A DNA stretch of 64,000 nt. Origin: Hydra vulgaris (lineage: Eukaryota > Cnidaria > Hydrozoa > Anthoathecata > Hydridae). Each line of letters starts with the position of its first letter. The first letter of the stretch is position 1. Below, one piece after another: positions 1-29,769 of this stretch. The notes below the pieces were generated by a model, which saw only the letters and a list, made by a program, of their open reading frames with translations, had not been told where the DNA came from and did not search any database. The stretch is taken from contig NC_088921.1 of NCBI RefSeq assembly GCF_038396675.1, forward strand, positions 34,684,501 to 34,748,500. Direction: 5' to 3'. Made by a program: the position numbers and the translations under genes.

Positions 1-160
1 ACGTTCCTGGCAAAATATTTTTAAATGTTGAAATATTGAAATGTGTGAAATGTTTTTTACGTAATGAGTTCCCAGCTAACATTTGATCTAAAAAAAACGT
101 CTTTTAAACTTTCAAAAGACGTGCAGAGAGTTCAAAAGCCGTTTACAAAAGACATCTTTT

Positions 161-280
161 ATGGACCAAATGCCGGCTTGAGTTATAAACTTCTGAGTTA
201 AATGCTCTTCCAAAGTTCCTGTGATAAGACCATTAAATCTTCTTGGAGTACTTTAATAACCAGAAAAAAAAAGCATTACA
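161..280 (+). repeat. SINE-B 3' part (tail only)
   Basis: This is the body and A-rich tail of a short interspersed element. It shares the order 'gaacttctaggtcaaatgct ... gataagacc ... cttcttgg' with the fuller SINE-B copies at 34521-34713 (plus) and 40092-40305 (minus), and ends in a run of A at about 271-280. The tRNA-like head is missing. Confidence 0.5.
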
Positions 281-323
281 GTTTTAAACTTCTATTATTA
301 TTTTGACAAAGTATGCGAAATAT

Positions 324-397
324 GCCCAGAACTCGTTTGGTACCCTGGATCCCATACTTCTAAAGCAAGTGCTCTAACCACTGCGCCACGCCTGTTT
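324..397 (-). repeat. SINE-B tRNA-like head fragment
   Basis: Read on the minus strand this has a tRNA-like 5' end with box A (GTGGCGCAGTGGTTAGAGC) and a degraded box B. It matches the head of the SINE-B copy at 40092-40305. No acceptor stem closes, so it is a SINE fragment and not a tRNA gene. Confidence 0.55.
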
Positions 398-556
398 TAC
401 AAAATTCAATTTAGAAATGTTTTCTAGCAGATGATCAAGTTTTATGGTGACTGAACTTAGCTGATATTACGTAATGGGCAGAAAAATCTAAGTTCAAAAT
501 TCTTAAATATATTAATTATTCAAGTGATATAATTGCAGTCAAAAAAAGAAAATTAT

Positions 557-635
557 TTTTTCATTTTACACTGTGTTTCATCAACAAAGATTCATCAGAA
601 AACTTTGTTGATGAAACACAGTGTAAAATGAAAAA
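557..635. repeat. Hairpin, 33-bp perfect arms
   Basis: Arms 557-589 and 603-635 are exact reverse complements (core ACTGTGTTTCATCAACAAAG) around a 13-base loop. No gene is associated with it. Confidence 0.8.
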
Positions 636-723
636 AATTTTTAAGTGATTTTCTACTAATATATAATTGCTCTGTTCTTTTAAGAACATTGAGCACTCTA
701 CTGCGTAGAATACATTTTAAAGT

Positions 724-1226
<503 letters not shown>

Positions 1227-1413
1227 TGTAATGTTAATAATAGTATTATTGTATTTTTATTATATACTGTTCATGTATAAGAACAGAATGTTTGAATGGT
1301 ATTATATTTCTTTGTTTTTATAAATTTAATATAATTTTCTGTGTAGATTTTAAAAGCACAGTATTTAACAAATATTAACAAATCTTAGCAATTCATTTTT
1401 AAATAGATATCCT

Positions 1414-1854
1414 TTGAAGTCAGATAAAAGAGTAACAAAGCAAAATAATTTTATTGCCTCTTCAGCAAGTTATATTTGTTTTTTAAAATGCAACATATCT
1501 GGTTCCTATTTACAAAAATATTTGAGATCTGATACTATAACAACAATTTTTATTTGCCTAAAATGTGGTATAATATTAAACTTTTGGTATTTAAAACCAG
1601 CCATAAGTAAATATATTCAGAAACCTAAAATTAATTGCACTAAAAGAATCCTTAAAAATGTAATTAAGAAAAAGTATAGGTGCGATTTTGAAATAAAGAT
1701 AGCACTGAAAAAAGATTTATCTAAGAGATTGCATAGGTTTAAACAACCTGCTAACTGTCATCAAGAAGTTGTTTTTTGTATTGAATTCCTAAAAAAATTA
1801 CAAAGAAAGCTTTCCAGATGTTTAATGCAACAAAAATTTTGCTTTGAAATGTGA
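1414..1854 (+). CDS. Unassigned 146-codon reading frame
   Basis: This is an open frame beginning at a TTG and ending TGA. It is lysine-rich and carries several cysteines (for example CLKCG near residue 50). In DNA this AT-rich, stops are common, so 440 bases without one is unlikely by chance and it may be an exon or an old transposon gene. I recognise no domain, no ATG start and no clear splice pattern. Apart from this frame, the stretch 1223-2450 shows nothing identifiable. Confidence 0.2.
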   Translation: MKSDKRVTKQNNFIASSASYICFLKCNISGSYLQKYLRSDTITTIFICLKCGIILNFWYLKPAISKYIQKPKINCTKRILKNVIKKKYRCDFEIKIALKKDLSKRLHRFKQPANCHQEVVFCIEFLKKLQRKLSRCLMQQKFCFEM

Positions 1855-2451
1855 TCGACGATTTACAAGCTTGTAAATCATTAATCACCTTTCAAAGTTT
1901 ACAGAATTAAAGTAGTCTTAATTCTGATATTAAGATTTAATTCTAAAAAAATGAAATGCAAAACCAATTTTAAATTTATTTTCATAAATATAAAATATTT
2001 TAATTTTATTGTTTGTTTCATCAACTTTTGCATTAACATGTGCATTTTCATTCATCAAAAATATGTTTATTCTAATCATCTACTAGTCCAAATCAACTTC
2101 GTTTTACCTGAGGCATCTTATCAAATACACTCACTATTCCTAATCTCTATCTCAGATGTTTTCTTAGCATTACACTGTAAAACATACTCATTCCAAACAA
2201 CATGTTCATATAAACAGGCCCAAAATTCAAAGATACAATTAAATTAAGATAAGAAAAAGTTATTCATTACAACTTAATATTCTGCTAATCCTAATATCTT
2301 GTTAATTGAATTAATCGTGAGTTTTTTTCACACACAACAAGCTGATTCTTTAAACTGAATCTACAGTTAAACATAATTGTACTAAAAATTAGTAACCATA
2401 TTTTTAAAAACAAGACAGATACACACTATACTTTAAATATATATACATATA

Positions 2452-2844
<393 letters not shown>

Positions 2845-2924
2845 ATTTAAATATTATATATATTTATATATATATATATATACACACATATTATTTACAT
2901 GTATACACTAACGTATGTATGTAA

Positions 2925-2975
2925 GCATGTATGTATGTATGTATGTATGTATGTATGTATGTATGCGTGTGTATG
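2925..2975. repeat. (GTAT)n microsatellite
   Basis: ATGT/GTAT tetranucleotide units are repeated about ten times beside the SINE-A copy. Confidence 0.8.
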
Positions 2976-3195
2976 TATGCATTTATATAATATAGATATA
3001 TACATAAATTTGTATATAAAATTTGTATAAATTCAATCCTTGTTATGACCGGTTTTACACATTTTATTTAAATAAAATAAATTACCTTTAACTAAAAAAT
3101 TTTAATTCTTTGTCAATGCAGAATGCACTAAATATTTATAATATACATAAATATATATTATAGTAAATATAATACACATAGATAAAGATTTATAT

Positions 3196-3275
3196 AAATG
3201 TGGTTACTGTCTTCCAAAAACACAATCTTTTGGTAAACCAAAAGATTGTGTTTTTGGAAGTCAGTAACCACATTT
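3196..3275. repeat. Hairpin, 38-bp arms
   Basis: Arms 3196-3233 and 3238-3275 are reverse complements with one mismatch and a 4-base loop. The hairpin abuts the degenerate SINE-A copy at 3284. Confidence 0.85.
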
Positions 3276-3283
3276 AATCTCTC

Positions 3284-3488
3284 CAATGCCAGAGAGCTAT
3301 TACAGTCGAGAAGGTGCTTTTATTGTTACAAACCTCTCTCAAGTCTTCAACTCCGAAACACAAACCTTGAAGATAAGGCCACTGCGAAAAGAAACAAGTT
3401 GAGCGCGGTACTACGAAGGACGAGGTGGGGATCAAACTCAGAGCTTCTGGCTTATGAAGCAAGCGCGCTACCTCTACATTACTGCGGC
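3284..3488 (-). repeat. SINE-A, diverged copy
   Basis: This has the same layout as the copy at 2602-2844 (head ending CCGCAGTAATG on the minus strand, body with AACTTGTTTCTTTTCGCAGT), but it has many substitutions and no poly(A). Confidence 0.75.
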
Positions 3489-3676
3489 ATAAGGTAGTAA
3501 GGTAACGTATAGGTAAGAGAGCGGTATAATTTCAAACTAAATTAACAAGCTCATTTGAGCGTTATTTTGAATGAACCAATTAGACTTAATTAAAAAATTA
3601 GACTTAAAACAAAAGTAGACTTATTTGGCCCGATTATTTTTTATTGTTTAATATTTGAAGTAATTTTGACGAGAAA

Positions 3677-3734
3677 ATTTTTTTGATGCGTGAAAAGCTA
3701 GATTTTCCATCTCGCTTTTCACGCATCAAAAAAA
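3677..3734. repeat. Hairpin with GATGCGTGAAAAGC arms
   Basis: Arms of about 21 bp surround a 15-base loop and lie just downstream of the TYMS stop codon on the minus strand. A role in 3' end formation is possible but not shown. Confidence 0.7.
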
Positions 3735-3965
3735 TAAAAAAAATTAAAAAAATCAATTTTAAGCCCAATGAGAGTTTTAGGTCATAAAACGATTTTGCAG
3801 AAATACAATCATAGAAATATATTTATATTTTAGAATAACAATTTTATAAATAAAAATAGATTATAAATAAAAATTTACATTCATGCGCAATCCATCGTTA
3901 ATTTATCTAGTTCATTGGATGAAATAGTTATATATACCAGTTTATATACCAATTTTCGTGAATAT

Positions 3966-21481
<17,516 letters not shown>

Positions 21482-21764
21482 TCTAGATATTATTACTACA
21501 ATTAAATTATAGAGAAACATAAAACATAACTTTGTATTCTTAGCGATACATTATTAATAACACTATAGCCCTCTTCAGGGTTTTCAGGGTGTCAACTTAC
21601 TTTTTAAAAAAAAGTTAAAAAAAAAGAAAACTGAAAATAACAAAGAGATTTTAACATAAATTTCACTTGTCACCTTCCCACATTTTGTTTGTACAGTTTG
21701 TAATCAATGGCTTTACAAAACATAAAGCTTTATACAAGATGCTCCTAATAATATTGGCATATGT

Positions 21765-22065
21765 TTGAAAGGTGCAAAAATATATTACAAAGTGCATGCA
21801 AAAAATTGAATTATGCATCTTGCTAACTCGAAATGCCAAACATTCTAGTATTCTTCAACGTAAAAAACGTTGATTAAAATTTTATGTACTTTGCACATTT
21901 AGCCTTAGTCTTAGGCACATGTATTGCATTGCAATGTTTGTAATTTGCAATTTGCATGTGTTTGCAAGGTGCAAAAATGCATTACAAAGTGAATGCAAAA
22001 AGTTGCATTATGCATCTCAAAATGCCAAACCGGTATTCTTTAACGCAAAAAACGTTGATTTAAAT
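21765..22065. repeat. Duplicated block of about 115 bp
   Basis: TGTTTGAAAGGTGCAAAAAT ... CAACGTAAAAAACGTTGATT (from 21765) returns as TGTTTGCAAGGTGCAAAAAT ... ACGCAAAAAACGTTGATT (from 21958). The block lies a few hundred bases upstream of the TYMS start. Confidence 0.75.
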
Positions 22066-22727
22066 CGGCTACATTTTGATTTCTGTTGCTTAAGTAGAGA
22101 GAAATGATTTTTTTTTAATTCAAGAAAGAGCATAATTTTTGTCTTTTCTAGTCTGTTGGCAGCTTCATTTTTCCAACTAAAAGTATGTTAAAATATACAT
22201 AGTTAAAAGGAGCCTTTTAAACATACATCATTAAAGGAAATAAACTAACAAAAAAACTTTTATTACAAAACATATGACGTAAAATCCCAGGCAAAAAATC
22301 ATAAAAGGCGGCAAATTTAGTTCGATTTGCAGTGTCTCAAAAACTCGGAAAAACTAACGGAGGTAGATTTTTGAATTCGACTTACTTGTCCCCTCAGATA
22401 GCTAGAGTTTTTTAGACTAATAAAGAACTAATTAAAACTTTTTAACAAAGGGGAATCAATTTTTTTGCGTTAAGGTTTATAAGTACAAATTTTTTCACTT
22501 TTTACGCCATCCACAATTCAAATTCATTTATATTGATAATATACATATTAAACAATGTATTTCAAGTCTCAAATTACTGGACTACCTGGGACCGTAAAAG
22601 TATTGGACTATATATGTGAAATTTGAACTGAAAAAAGTACTTCGAATACGCCGTCATCTGAAATCATTTTATTTGACGTAACTTACGTGCAAAATAGTGT
22701 TGCAATAGCTCATTTGAAAGATAACAC

Positions 22728-23386
22728 TTGATTTTATTAAATTATGCAATTAAAACTATTTTATACTTATTAGTAACACAACAAACATTTTCTAATTATA
22801 AAAAAATTCAAAAATTTTATTTTTATATAAAAGCAAACTTTTTATTCTACAGCTCAGAAGCATACGGCATAATAATTATGCAAAAATATATTCATTTTAT
22901 AAAAGCTGAATGTTTAAGCTATAAAATGGTATATAATAATGTAATTTTTGATAATGTATTTTTTTTTTTGTCTACTACCTGGCCCTCTGTGGAGCAGTTA
23001 AACATAAATAAAGATTGCTGTGCCTTAAAACTTGTTATAAAATGGCTTCAAAAACACAACAAACTACTAAAAAACTAATTGAAGGTTCAAAAAGTGATTT
23101 TCCTACTAGTGTTTTACTAACATATGGAGACATTTATAGATAGTTTTATTTCCTGCTACTAAGAGCTTATCTCGTAAGGAACTTCATAATATGATTGAGA
23201 GCAAACCAGATCCTAGTTAGCTTGGCATGGAGTTTCTATTACACAGTCAGTATGTTGAGCGTGCTGTTTCTGCTCGTTTCTAAAGTTTCAAAAAAAGGTT
23301 ATTCTTTACAGAATAAGCATGGCTTAGCATTAAGAAAACAAATAAGTCAAAGAAAATTTAGTTCTAAAAAAGATTATGATGCATAA
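22728..23386 (+). pseudogene. Transposon-like coding remnant
   Basis: Open blocks at 22728-23078 and 23130-23386 are interrupted by stops. The later one holds SRKELHNMIESKPDPS and FLLHSQYVERAVSARF. HSQ-VER resembles HSQSVDRSV near the end of the gene at 5406-7495, so this may be the end of a related element. The region 22260-22730 before it has mixed composition and no frame. I saw no clear terminal repeats. Confidence 0.35.
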
Positions 23387-23399
23387 ATATTTATTGTTT

Positions 23400-24950
23400 T
23401 AACTTTCTTCACCTCCCATATTTTGCATATTATTATAACAAATTATAATACTAATAATTAAAAAGCACACGCGTGTTATAATGAGTGTTATTTTATCAAA
23501 TAAATTGTTGTAAAAATTTATTATTTTGTTCGGTAATATTTGGTACTATTGTTGGATCGTATCTAGGAAAAAGTCTAAGATCTAGGTTGTAGGACCTTTG
23601 CACCCATGGAGCTCAAAGTTTTTTGATTACTAAATAAACTTCATAGCCTTAAACTCTAGATAGGAATATAAGATCGTATAATTGGGTTTAGTGTGTTAAA
23701 TTTAGGTGAAAATTTGAGTGCGCTGTGTGCTTCATTTTTATAATATTAAATTTGAAAGAAAAATGAGAAAAGAGTAATGGTTGTAATTGAGCTATCAATC
23801 TGACTTTGTTCATATACTCCAAGGTTTTTTTTATCTTCAACTTTCTTTATCTTCTTCTTTATCTTCAAGGTTTTACGTTTAACTGTGGGGGATCAAATTC
23901 TGCTTACCTTCTTCTCTTACCATTGGTTGCTGCTGTAATGCATCATATAGCAAATAATATATAGTATATTTTGCATATTAAAATGTTTTATTACTAAAAA
24001 AGTAGTTAATAGACGCAAACTAAAATTGATTTAAAAAGTAAAACCGCAGTTTATCATTTTGAGGAAAAATATCGACTGTATGTTATGTAGTTTCTAAATG
24101 TAACTTTAGTGATAATTGAAAATTATTGTTTGTGATTTGCTTCTTATAACGTGACAAAAACGTTCCTATTTTAAACGAGGAAAGAGCTTAAAAAAAAAAG
24201 TCTATTTCTCGTAAAAAAACTGGAAAACTCAATTGTTACATTAATTTTTATTTAAACTGATGTTTTTACTGAATTTTTCAAATCGTTTTCAAAAAACTTG
24301 AATTAAGTAGGAAAAAAAAGGATAATGGCTTCAATTTTCTGACATGATTTTCTAACTATCTAAGGGCACAGCAAGTGAAATATTTAAAAAAGTACAAATT
24401 CTACCTACCTTAGGAAAACAATCAAACTTTTAGGGTAAACTGACCACGTCCTAGTTCTGGCCGATTTTCAAAAGCACTATAATCTTTAATGAAGAGTAGG
24501 ATTGTTCTGTTATAAAATTAAAAAATAATATTTCAGTTTTTAATTTTTTTAAATATTTAGTTTAAAATATACGAACACTTTCCGATGCTTCGAAAACATT
24601 CTTGAAATATTTAATAAACTTTTTGTCTCCGTAAACTCAATGTTTGGTATTTTCAAAATTTTTATGATTACATTCAAATTCTTAAACGTTTGTAAATCGC
24701 TCGAATTGCAAGTAATATTAGAATATAATATTGTTAAAACTTTATAATATCAAGCTGCACCCCCGCGCTCCGTAAGACGATTAGCTGGCACCCCTAAATA
24801 TAGGCTTCTCATTACAAAATTATGTGTTTATCTTGAACGGATATAGAAAACTAGGTAATAACAAACTTTCAATAAGTTAACCATCATTAAAGTTGGTAGC
24901 TGCTTAAAAGCAAAAAGGATAATTAAATATAAAAGTTTTAAATAAACAGA
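23400..24950. other. Gene-free stretch
   Basis: AT-rich sequence without a recognisable gene. A short GC-rich patch (about 24750-24790, CTGCACCCCCGCGCTCCGTA) looks like a transposon fragment but could not be placed. Confidence 0.5.
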
Positions 24951-24959
24951 AAATTTTTT

Positions 24960-25240
24960 GGACAATAGTTAGATGGGTCCAAGCGATATCTAGAGTTTTT
25001 AAAAATTGGAATCACAAGTTAGAAAACAGTATCCGTGGTTCTCTAGAAAACCACAGATGCTAATTTCCAGTAGGCAGCAAGATTCAATCGAGCACTTGTA
25101 AACTAGCTGTATTTTAATAAGTGCTCAATTTTTTATTTTTTTTATTTATTTATTTTAATACTACGGTAGTGAAAAGAGTTCTGGAAAACACTTATAAAAA
25201 TGTAACAAAAATGTTATATGGACCGCAAGCTTTCACAAAA
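24960..25240 (-). pseudogene. LINE type b fragment
   Basis: AGAGTTTTTAAAAATTGGAA and GGACCGCAAGCTTT match the corresponding parts of the LINE relic at 15340-16030 (GAGTTTTTAAAAATTGGAAC, GGACCACAAGCTTT) in the same minus orientation. Coding frames are lost. Confidence 0.5.
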
Positions 25241-25314
25241 TTTCACAAAAAAGCATCAATAAAATATCAGAAAAAAAAGAAATTAAAAAGCGAATAATTA
25301 ATGATACATCCACT

Positions 25315-27459
25315 ATGACTTTTATGAATCTGTTATCCACAACAAACTGGGAAACTATTTTAAAAACTAAAAATGCTCAGGAAGCTTATAATATTTTTCA
25401 TTGCATATTTCAAGACCACTATAATGAAGCTTTCCTAATTATTAGTAAATTAATCAAAACCAAATCCCATCAGAATCCCTGGATAACGGCGGGAATAATA
25501 GAGTCATCACAAAGAGGGGGACGTTTGTACGAGAAGTTTATAAAGGGGGGAACTTGTAAAAATGAAACAAAATATAGGAATTACAAACGTCTTTTCGAGA
25601 CAGTTATAAAGTATTCGAAAAAACAGTATTATACCAACCAATTACATAACTGCAAAAATGATGCACAAAAGATGTGGCGCATAATAAAAGAGGTGATAGG
25701 GAAAAAAAACATAAGCGCTAATGAACTTCCCAAAAAACTCATTATAAATAATTGTGAAATTACTAATGAAACGTTAATTTCTAATTCTTTCAATCATGAG
25801 TTTGTTAATACAGGCCCGAGTTTGGCTTCCAAATTAAAAAACAGCAAAACTAGCTTCGAGTCATATTTGACCTCTAATAATGATCTCATGGAAAATAATA
25901 AGTTATCTGAACAAGAACTACTTGATGCTGTAAATTTATTAAAATCAAATAAAGGTAATGGAGTTGATGATGTAAGTAGCAATATAATAATTAAATCAAT
26001 ATTTTATTTAAAAACTCCGCTTTTGCACATTTTCAGTCTTTCTTTAGAACAAGGTATCTTTCCTGACAAACTAAAAGTGGCCAGGGTGATACCAGTTCTA
26101 AAATCTGGAGATGCAACTTGTGTCGCAAATTACAGACCTATTTCAATACTACCATGTTTTTCAAAAATACTAGAACATATTATGTAGAAAAGATTGTACC
26201 ATTTCTTAGATATTAATAACATCCTTCATAATAAACAATTCGGATTCAAAAACGGTCACTCCACTGATCAGGCAATTGCCTATCTTGTTAACGATATTCT
26301 GAAATCTTTTGATGAAAATAAATATACTTTAGGCGTGTTTATTGATCTCAGTAAGGCTTTTGACACTGTAAATCATAATATTTTATTAACCAAACTAAAA
26401 AACGATGGTATTAAACACTCGAACTTTAAATGGTTTAAAAGCTACCTGTCAAATAGATAGCAATACATTTCTCATAATTGCAGTAAAACTAACAATATGA
26501 ATACAACTTGTGGAGTACCTCAAGGCTCTATATTAGGACCGCTCTTATTTCTAATATATATCAACGACTTAAGTAAATCTTGTAATATATTAGACTCAAT
26601 CTTGTTTGCAGATGATACTAATCTATTTTATGCTCACAATGACATAAAAATCTTATTTAAAACTGTAAACATAGAACTTCAATATCTTTCTAAATGGTTT
26701 AGAGCAAACAAATTATCTCTAAATGTAATAAAAACAAAATATACTTTTTTCCATCGCTATCATGAAAGAGACAAAATTCCATTATAACTTCCAAATCTTT
26801 GTATTAACAATTATGAAATAAAAAGAGAGGTATCATTAAAATTTCTAGGCGTACTCCTGGACGAAAATGTAACTTGGAGATGTCAGATAAAATATATTGA
26901 AGGTAAAATATCAAGGAACATCGGCATGCTATATAGGGCAAAACCATTTTTAAATCTAAGTTGTTTAAAACTCTTATATTTCTCCTTTATTCATTCCTAT
27001 CTTAATTACGCTAGCATTGCATTGTGTAGTACCAATAAAAATAAATTGAAAAAACTCTTTAATATGCAAAAACATGCTATCAGAATTATATCCAATAAAA
27101 GCCGCTATACACCCTCTCGACCCTTATTTATTAACTTAAATATACTAAATATCTACCAAATAAATATATATCATCTCCTAATTTTTATGTTCAAAATTAA
27201 TAAAAGTATCATTCCAAAAATATTTAACCCGTTATTCAAAATAAAGGAAAACAAATATCTAACTAGATATTCAAATAACAGATATATACAGCCCAAAAGT
27301 TATTATGCAGCAACTGATTTTTCAATTTCAATAAGAGGACCAAAGGCATGGAATAAAATACTTTCAACTGAACTTAAAACTCTAACAATGCTTAATGAGT
27401 TTAAGACAAAACTAAGACAGCTATTAATAAAGAATGATTTACCACAAAACTATTTCTGA
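25315..27459 (+). pseudogene. LINE reverse transcriptase, interrupted by stops
   Basis: This is the reverse transcriptase that copies the LINE RNA at the target site. Reading blocks: 25315-26187 (linker, LKSNKGNGVDDV, VIPVLKSGDATCVANYRPIS), 26194-26460 (NKQFGFKNGHSTDQAI, FIDLSKAFDTVNHNILL with the first catalytic Asp), 26497-26787 (CGVPQGSILGPLLF, SILFADDTNLF with the catalytic Asp pair) and 26926-27459 (thumb and C-terminus, FIHSYLNYASIALC). All blocks share one reading frame, and the breaks are single stop codons (TAG at 26186, TAG at 26458, TAA at 26785). This indicates a fairly young copy inactivated by point changes. No endonuclease domain is visible upstream. Confidence 0.9.
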
Positions 27460-27831
27460 AATTACATTATGATTTATCTATCAAATACATGAAAAGTATA
27501 TTAATTTTAGAAAAAGACTGAGTTAAATTTATTTATATCCTAATATATATTTTTTTATTGTTTTTGTTTTTTGCTAAGCCTATAGCGCTTCTAGCTAATT
27601 TTTCACTTTTTTTTTTTTTTTTTTTTTTATTATTATATGTTTTATTTATTATTTTACCACTTTTGTACATTTGTTTATTTTATAAATTTAACGAAGTTTC
27701 TTATTTTAAAATTAAACTTTATATTTACGGAATTTATAAAGGGGCTTGGTGATAAGACATATTAGTCTTCTTCTCGCCCCTGTTATATTTATATTTTGTT
27801 AGTAAATTACGGAATGTATATTTTTAAACGG

Positions 27832-27862
<31 letters not shown>
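25315..27862 (+). mobile_element. CR1-like LINE (type a), 3' two-thirds with poly(A)
   Basis: The 5' end is truncated or undefined, and coding starts near 25315. ORF2 runs to 27459 and is followed by a 3' UTR with a possible stem-loop (about 27740-27783) and an A tract at 27832-27862. Target duplications were not identified. The 3' UTR pattern GGGGCTTGGTGATAAGAC recurs at 49160, showing a second copy of the family in this window. Confidence 0.85.
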
Positions 27863-27865
<3 letters not shown>

Positions 27866-27999
27866 GTAGAAAAGTTTTAAACAAGATAAAACTTCTGTAA
27901 CAAAAACTGAAGTGATTTGGATTTGGATAACAATAAATTAACTTTCTTCTTTGGGTGTTTAGAAGAGTGTTTATTGCATTTAAGAAATGAATTATAGGA

Positions 28000-28800
28000 A
28001 ATGTTTTTTAAAAATAGCTATGTTTTTTACTTAGGAGATGTAGAAGATCAGATGCATGAGAAGTAAAACTAGATAGATTTTCCTTTATTAATAACAAGAA
28101 GCAAAAAAAGCTTCTATGCCTAACTCCTTGAGATAACGGAAAAGTTATTATTTTAGGCAGAGTAATGAATGACAACACCTAGCAACCATAAAAAGAAAAT
28201 CATGAAAGGAATTCCAGTCAATTTTAAGGTAGTTGTAATAATATGGGTGAATCTGAAAATAGGCACAAACTCTGATCAGAGATAAAACACAAATCAAGGA
28301 GTTAAGTTAACTAGTTTAGATTTTCTGTAAAATAAGTCATGAATTAGGAAACTCAAAAAGATAAAAGGTTTTAATTGAAATTCCCAATACGAAAAAGCAT
28401 TTGCAGATAAATAAAGATAAAGGGCATGCTCAATTTGATCAGAAATAAGATTAACAAGACTGCAGCCTTGGAATGAAGCAGTATATAAAAGAACAAAGGG
28501 AAGAGTGGTTAGTGGCACTAAACAAAAGCACATAAAAGAATTTTCAGAAGATTGAAACCTAATTTTAGGATTGAGTCTAGTCACTAAATTGAAACATAAG
28601 TGTATAACCTTGCCAATATTTCACTGTTGGGACCTTTGTGAGTCAAAGAATAAAAGGTATCAACACTTAATCTAAAAATAAAAAGGGTGAATTTAAACTA
28701 GTCCCACAAAAAGCTGTAAGTCTTATAAGTTTAGCATAACGCGACATTAGAATTATTTTGTTCTCTCTCTGATAGAACAAGATAAAAAGAAAAGTATAAG
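28000..28800. other. Repeat-like stretch, unresolved
   Basis: Moderately complex sequence with an open minus frame at 28294-28584 but no motif. It may be another LINE relic. From 28800 to 29380 I see nothing. Confidence 0.25.
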
Positions 28801-29384
28801 CAAGTTTTGGTTAACTATCAGACACAGTTTTTAAATAATTTATTTTAGAAATACTCCAATTTCCAACGTTGTTTCGAGGTAGTTATTAATGAAAATATTG
28901 TCAATTTTTTGTAAAATGTGTGGATTTTTTTAATAACTGATATGACATTGAATTTAGATAGAACATCAAAGAAAGATTTGTTTTAGGAAATTTTTGATAA
29001 GTCAGAGCATCTAGGTTCATTTTCCCAATAGGCTTTTATTTTCTTTATTATTCTTTATAATAAGTTTTTTAATCAAATTTTCGAATGGTTTAATTTTATC
29101 ATTTAGCGGACGATTTTAACACATCCTACAAATATATTAATTGTATTTATTGTTAATAATTTCGATGACTTTTATAGTTTGTATTTGAGAAACATTGTAA
29201 ATTTTTTACCGCTTACTCTTGGTTGATTAAGTAATTTATAGGTTGACAAACTATAGTTACAATAAACTAAACAGAACTTACTGCCAAGTCTCTGTAAGAG
29301 CTACGACACCAAACGCGTAATTTAAAATTTTCACAAGCAATCTTATACAAATCAAGACATCTAAACAACTCTTTCAAACGTTAA

Positions 29385-29769
29385 CTATACTATGAATTTC
29401 ACTTTTGCTCCTGCTCTATATCTAATTCCAAACGGTCTCACCTTAAAGACTGACCTCATGAGTGAGTACAACAATGAGCCACGACAAGCACAACCATCAT
29501 TTGAATTTACAACAGGTATTAATAGAACAATAAGAATTATTAAAATAAAAAGAAAAGACATACAAAACACAATGGCAGCCATAATAACAGGGACAACAAA
29601 CAACTGCGAAACTGGAATGGTAGAACCATAGGCACAACAACACACAGACCAACTGATAAAACAACAGGTGGATCAACTGGGGGAACATTATGTGAACCAA
29701 CAAGCCCAGCAACCATAACAAAAAAGCAACAAAAAAAAAGCGACCTAAAGAATAGCTGCAAATGGACAA
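29385..29769 (-). CDS. Possible membrane-protein exon (both strands open)
   Basis: On the minus strand one frame (29540-29761) starts MQLFFRSLFFCCFFVMVAGL, like a signal peptide followed by a proline-rich stretch. Another (29385-29645) has a strong membrane segment (FILIILIVLLIPVV) and then a basic tail (RSVFKVRPFGIRYRAG). The plus strand (29392-29631, continuing in another frame with TTGGSTGGT) reads as a threonine/glycine-rich protein. At most one is real, and a frame change is needed in either case. I recognise no family. Confidence 0.25.

Noticed and set aside
3246..3497. 83-codon plus-strand frame
   Set aside because: Covers a hairpin and a SINE-A copy in antisense. Similar frames occur in the other SINE-A copies.
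23195..23386. Independent small gene
   Set aside because: Lacks any domain and lies in the remnant that resembles the end of the element protein at 5406-7495. Stops on both sides.
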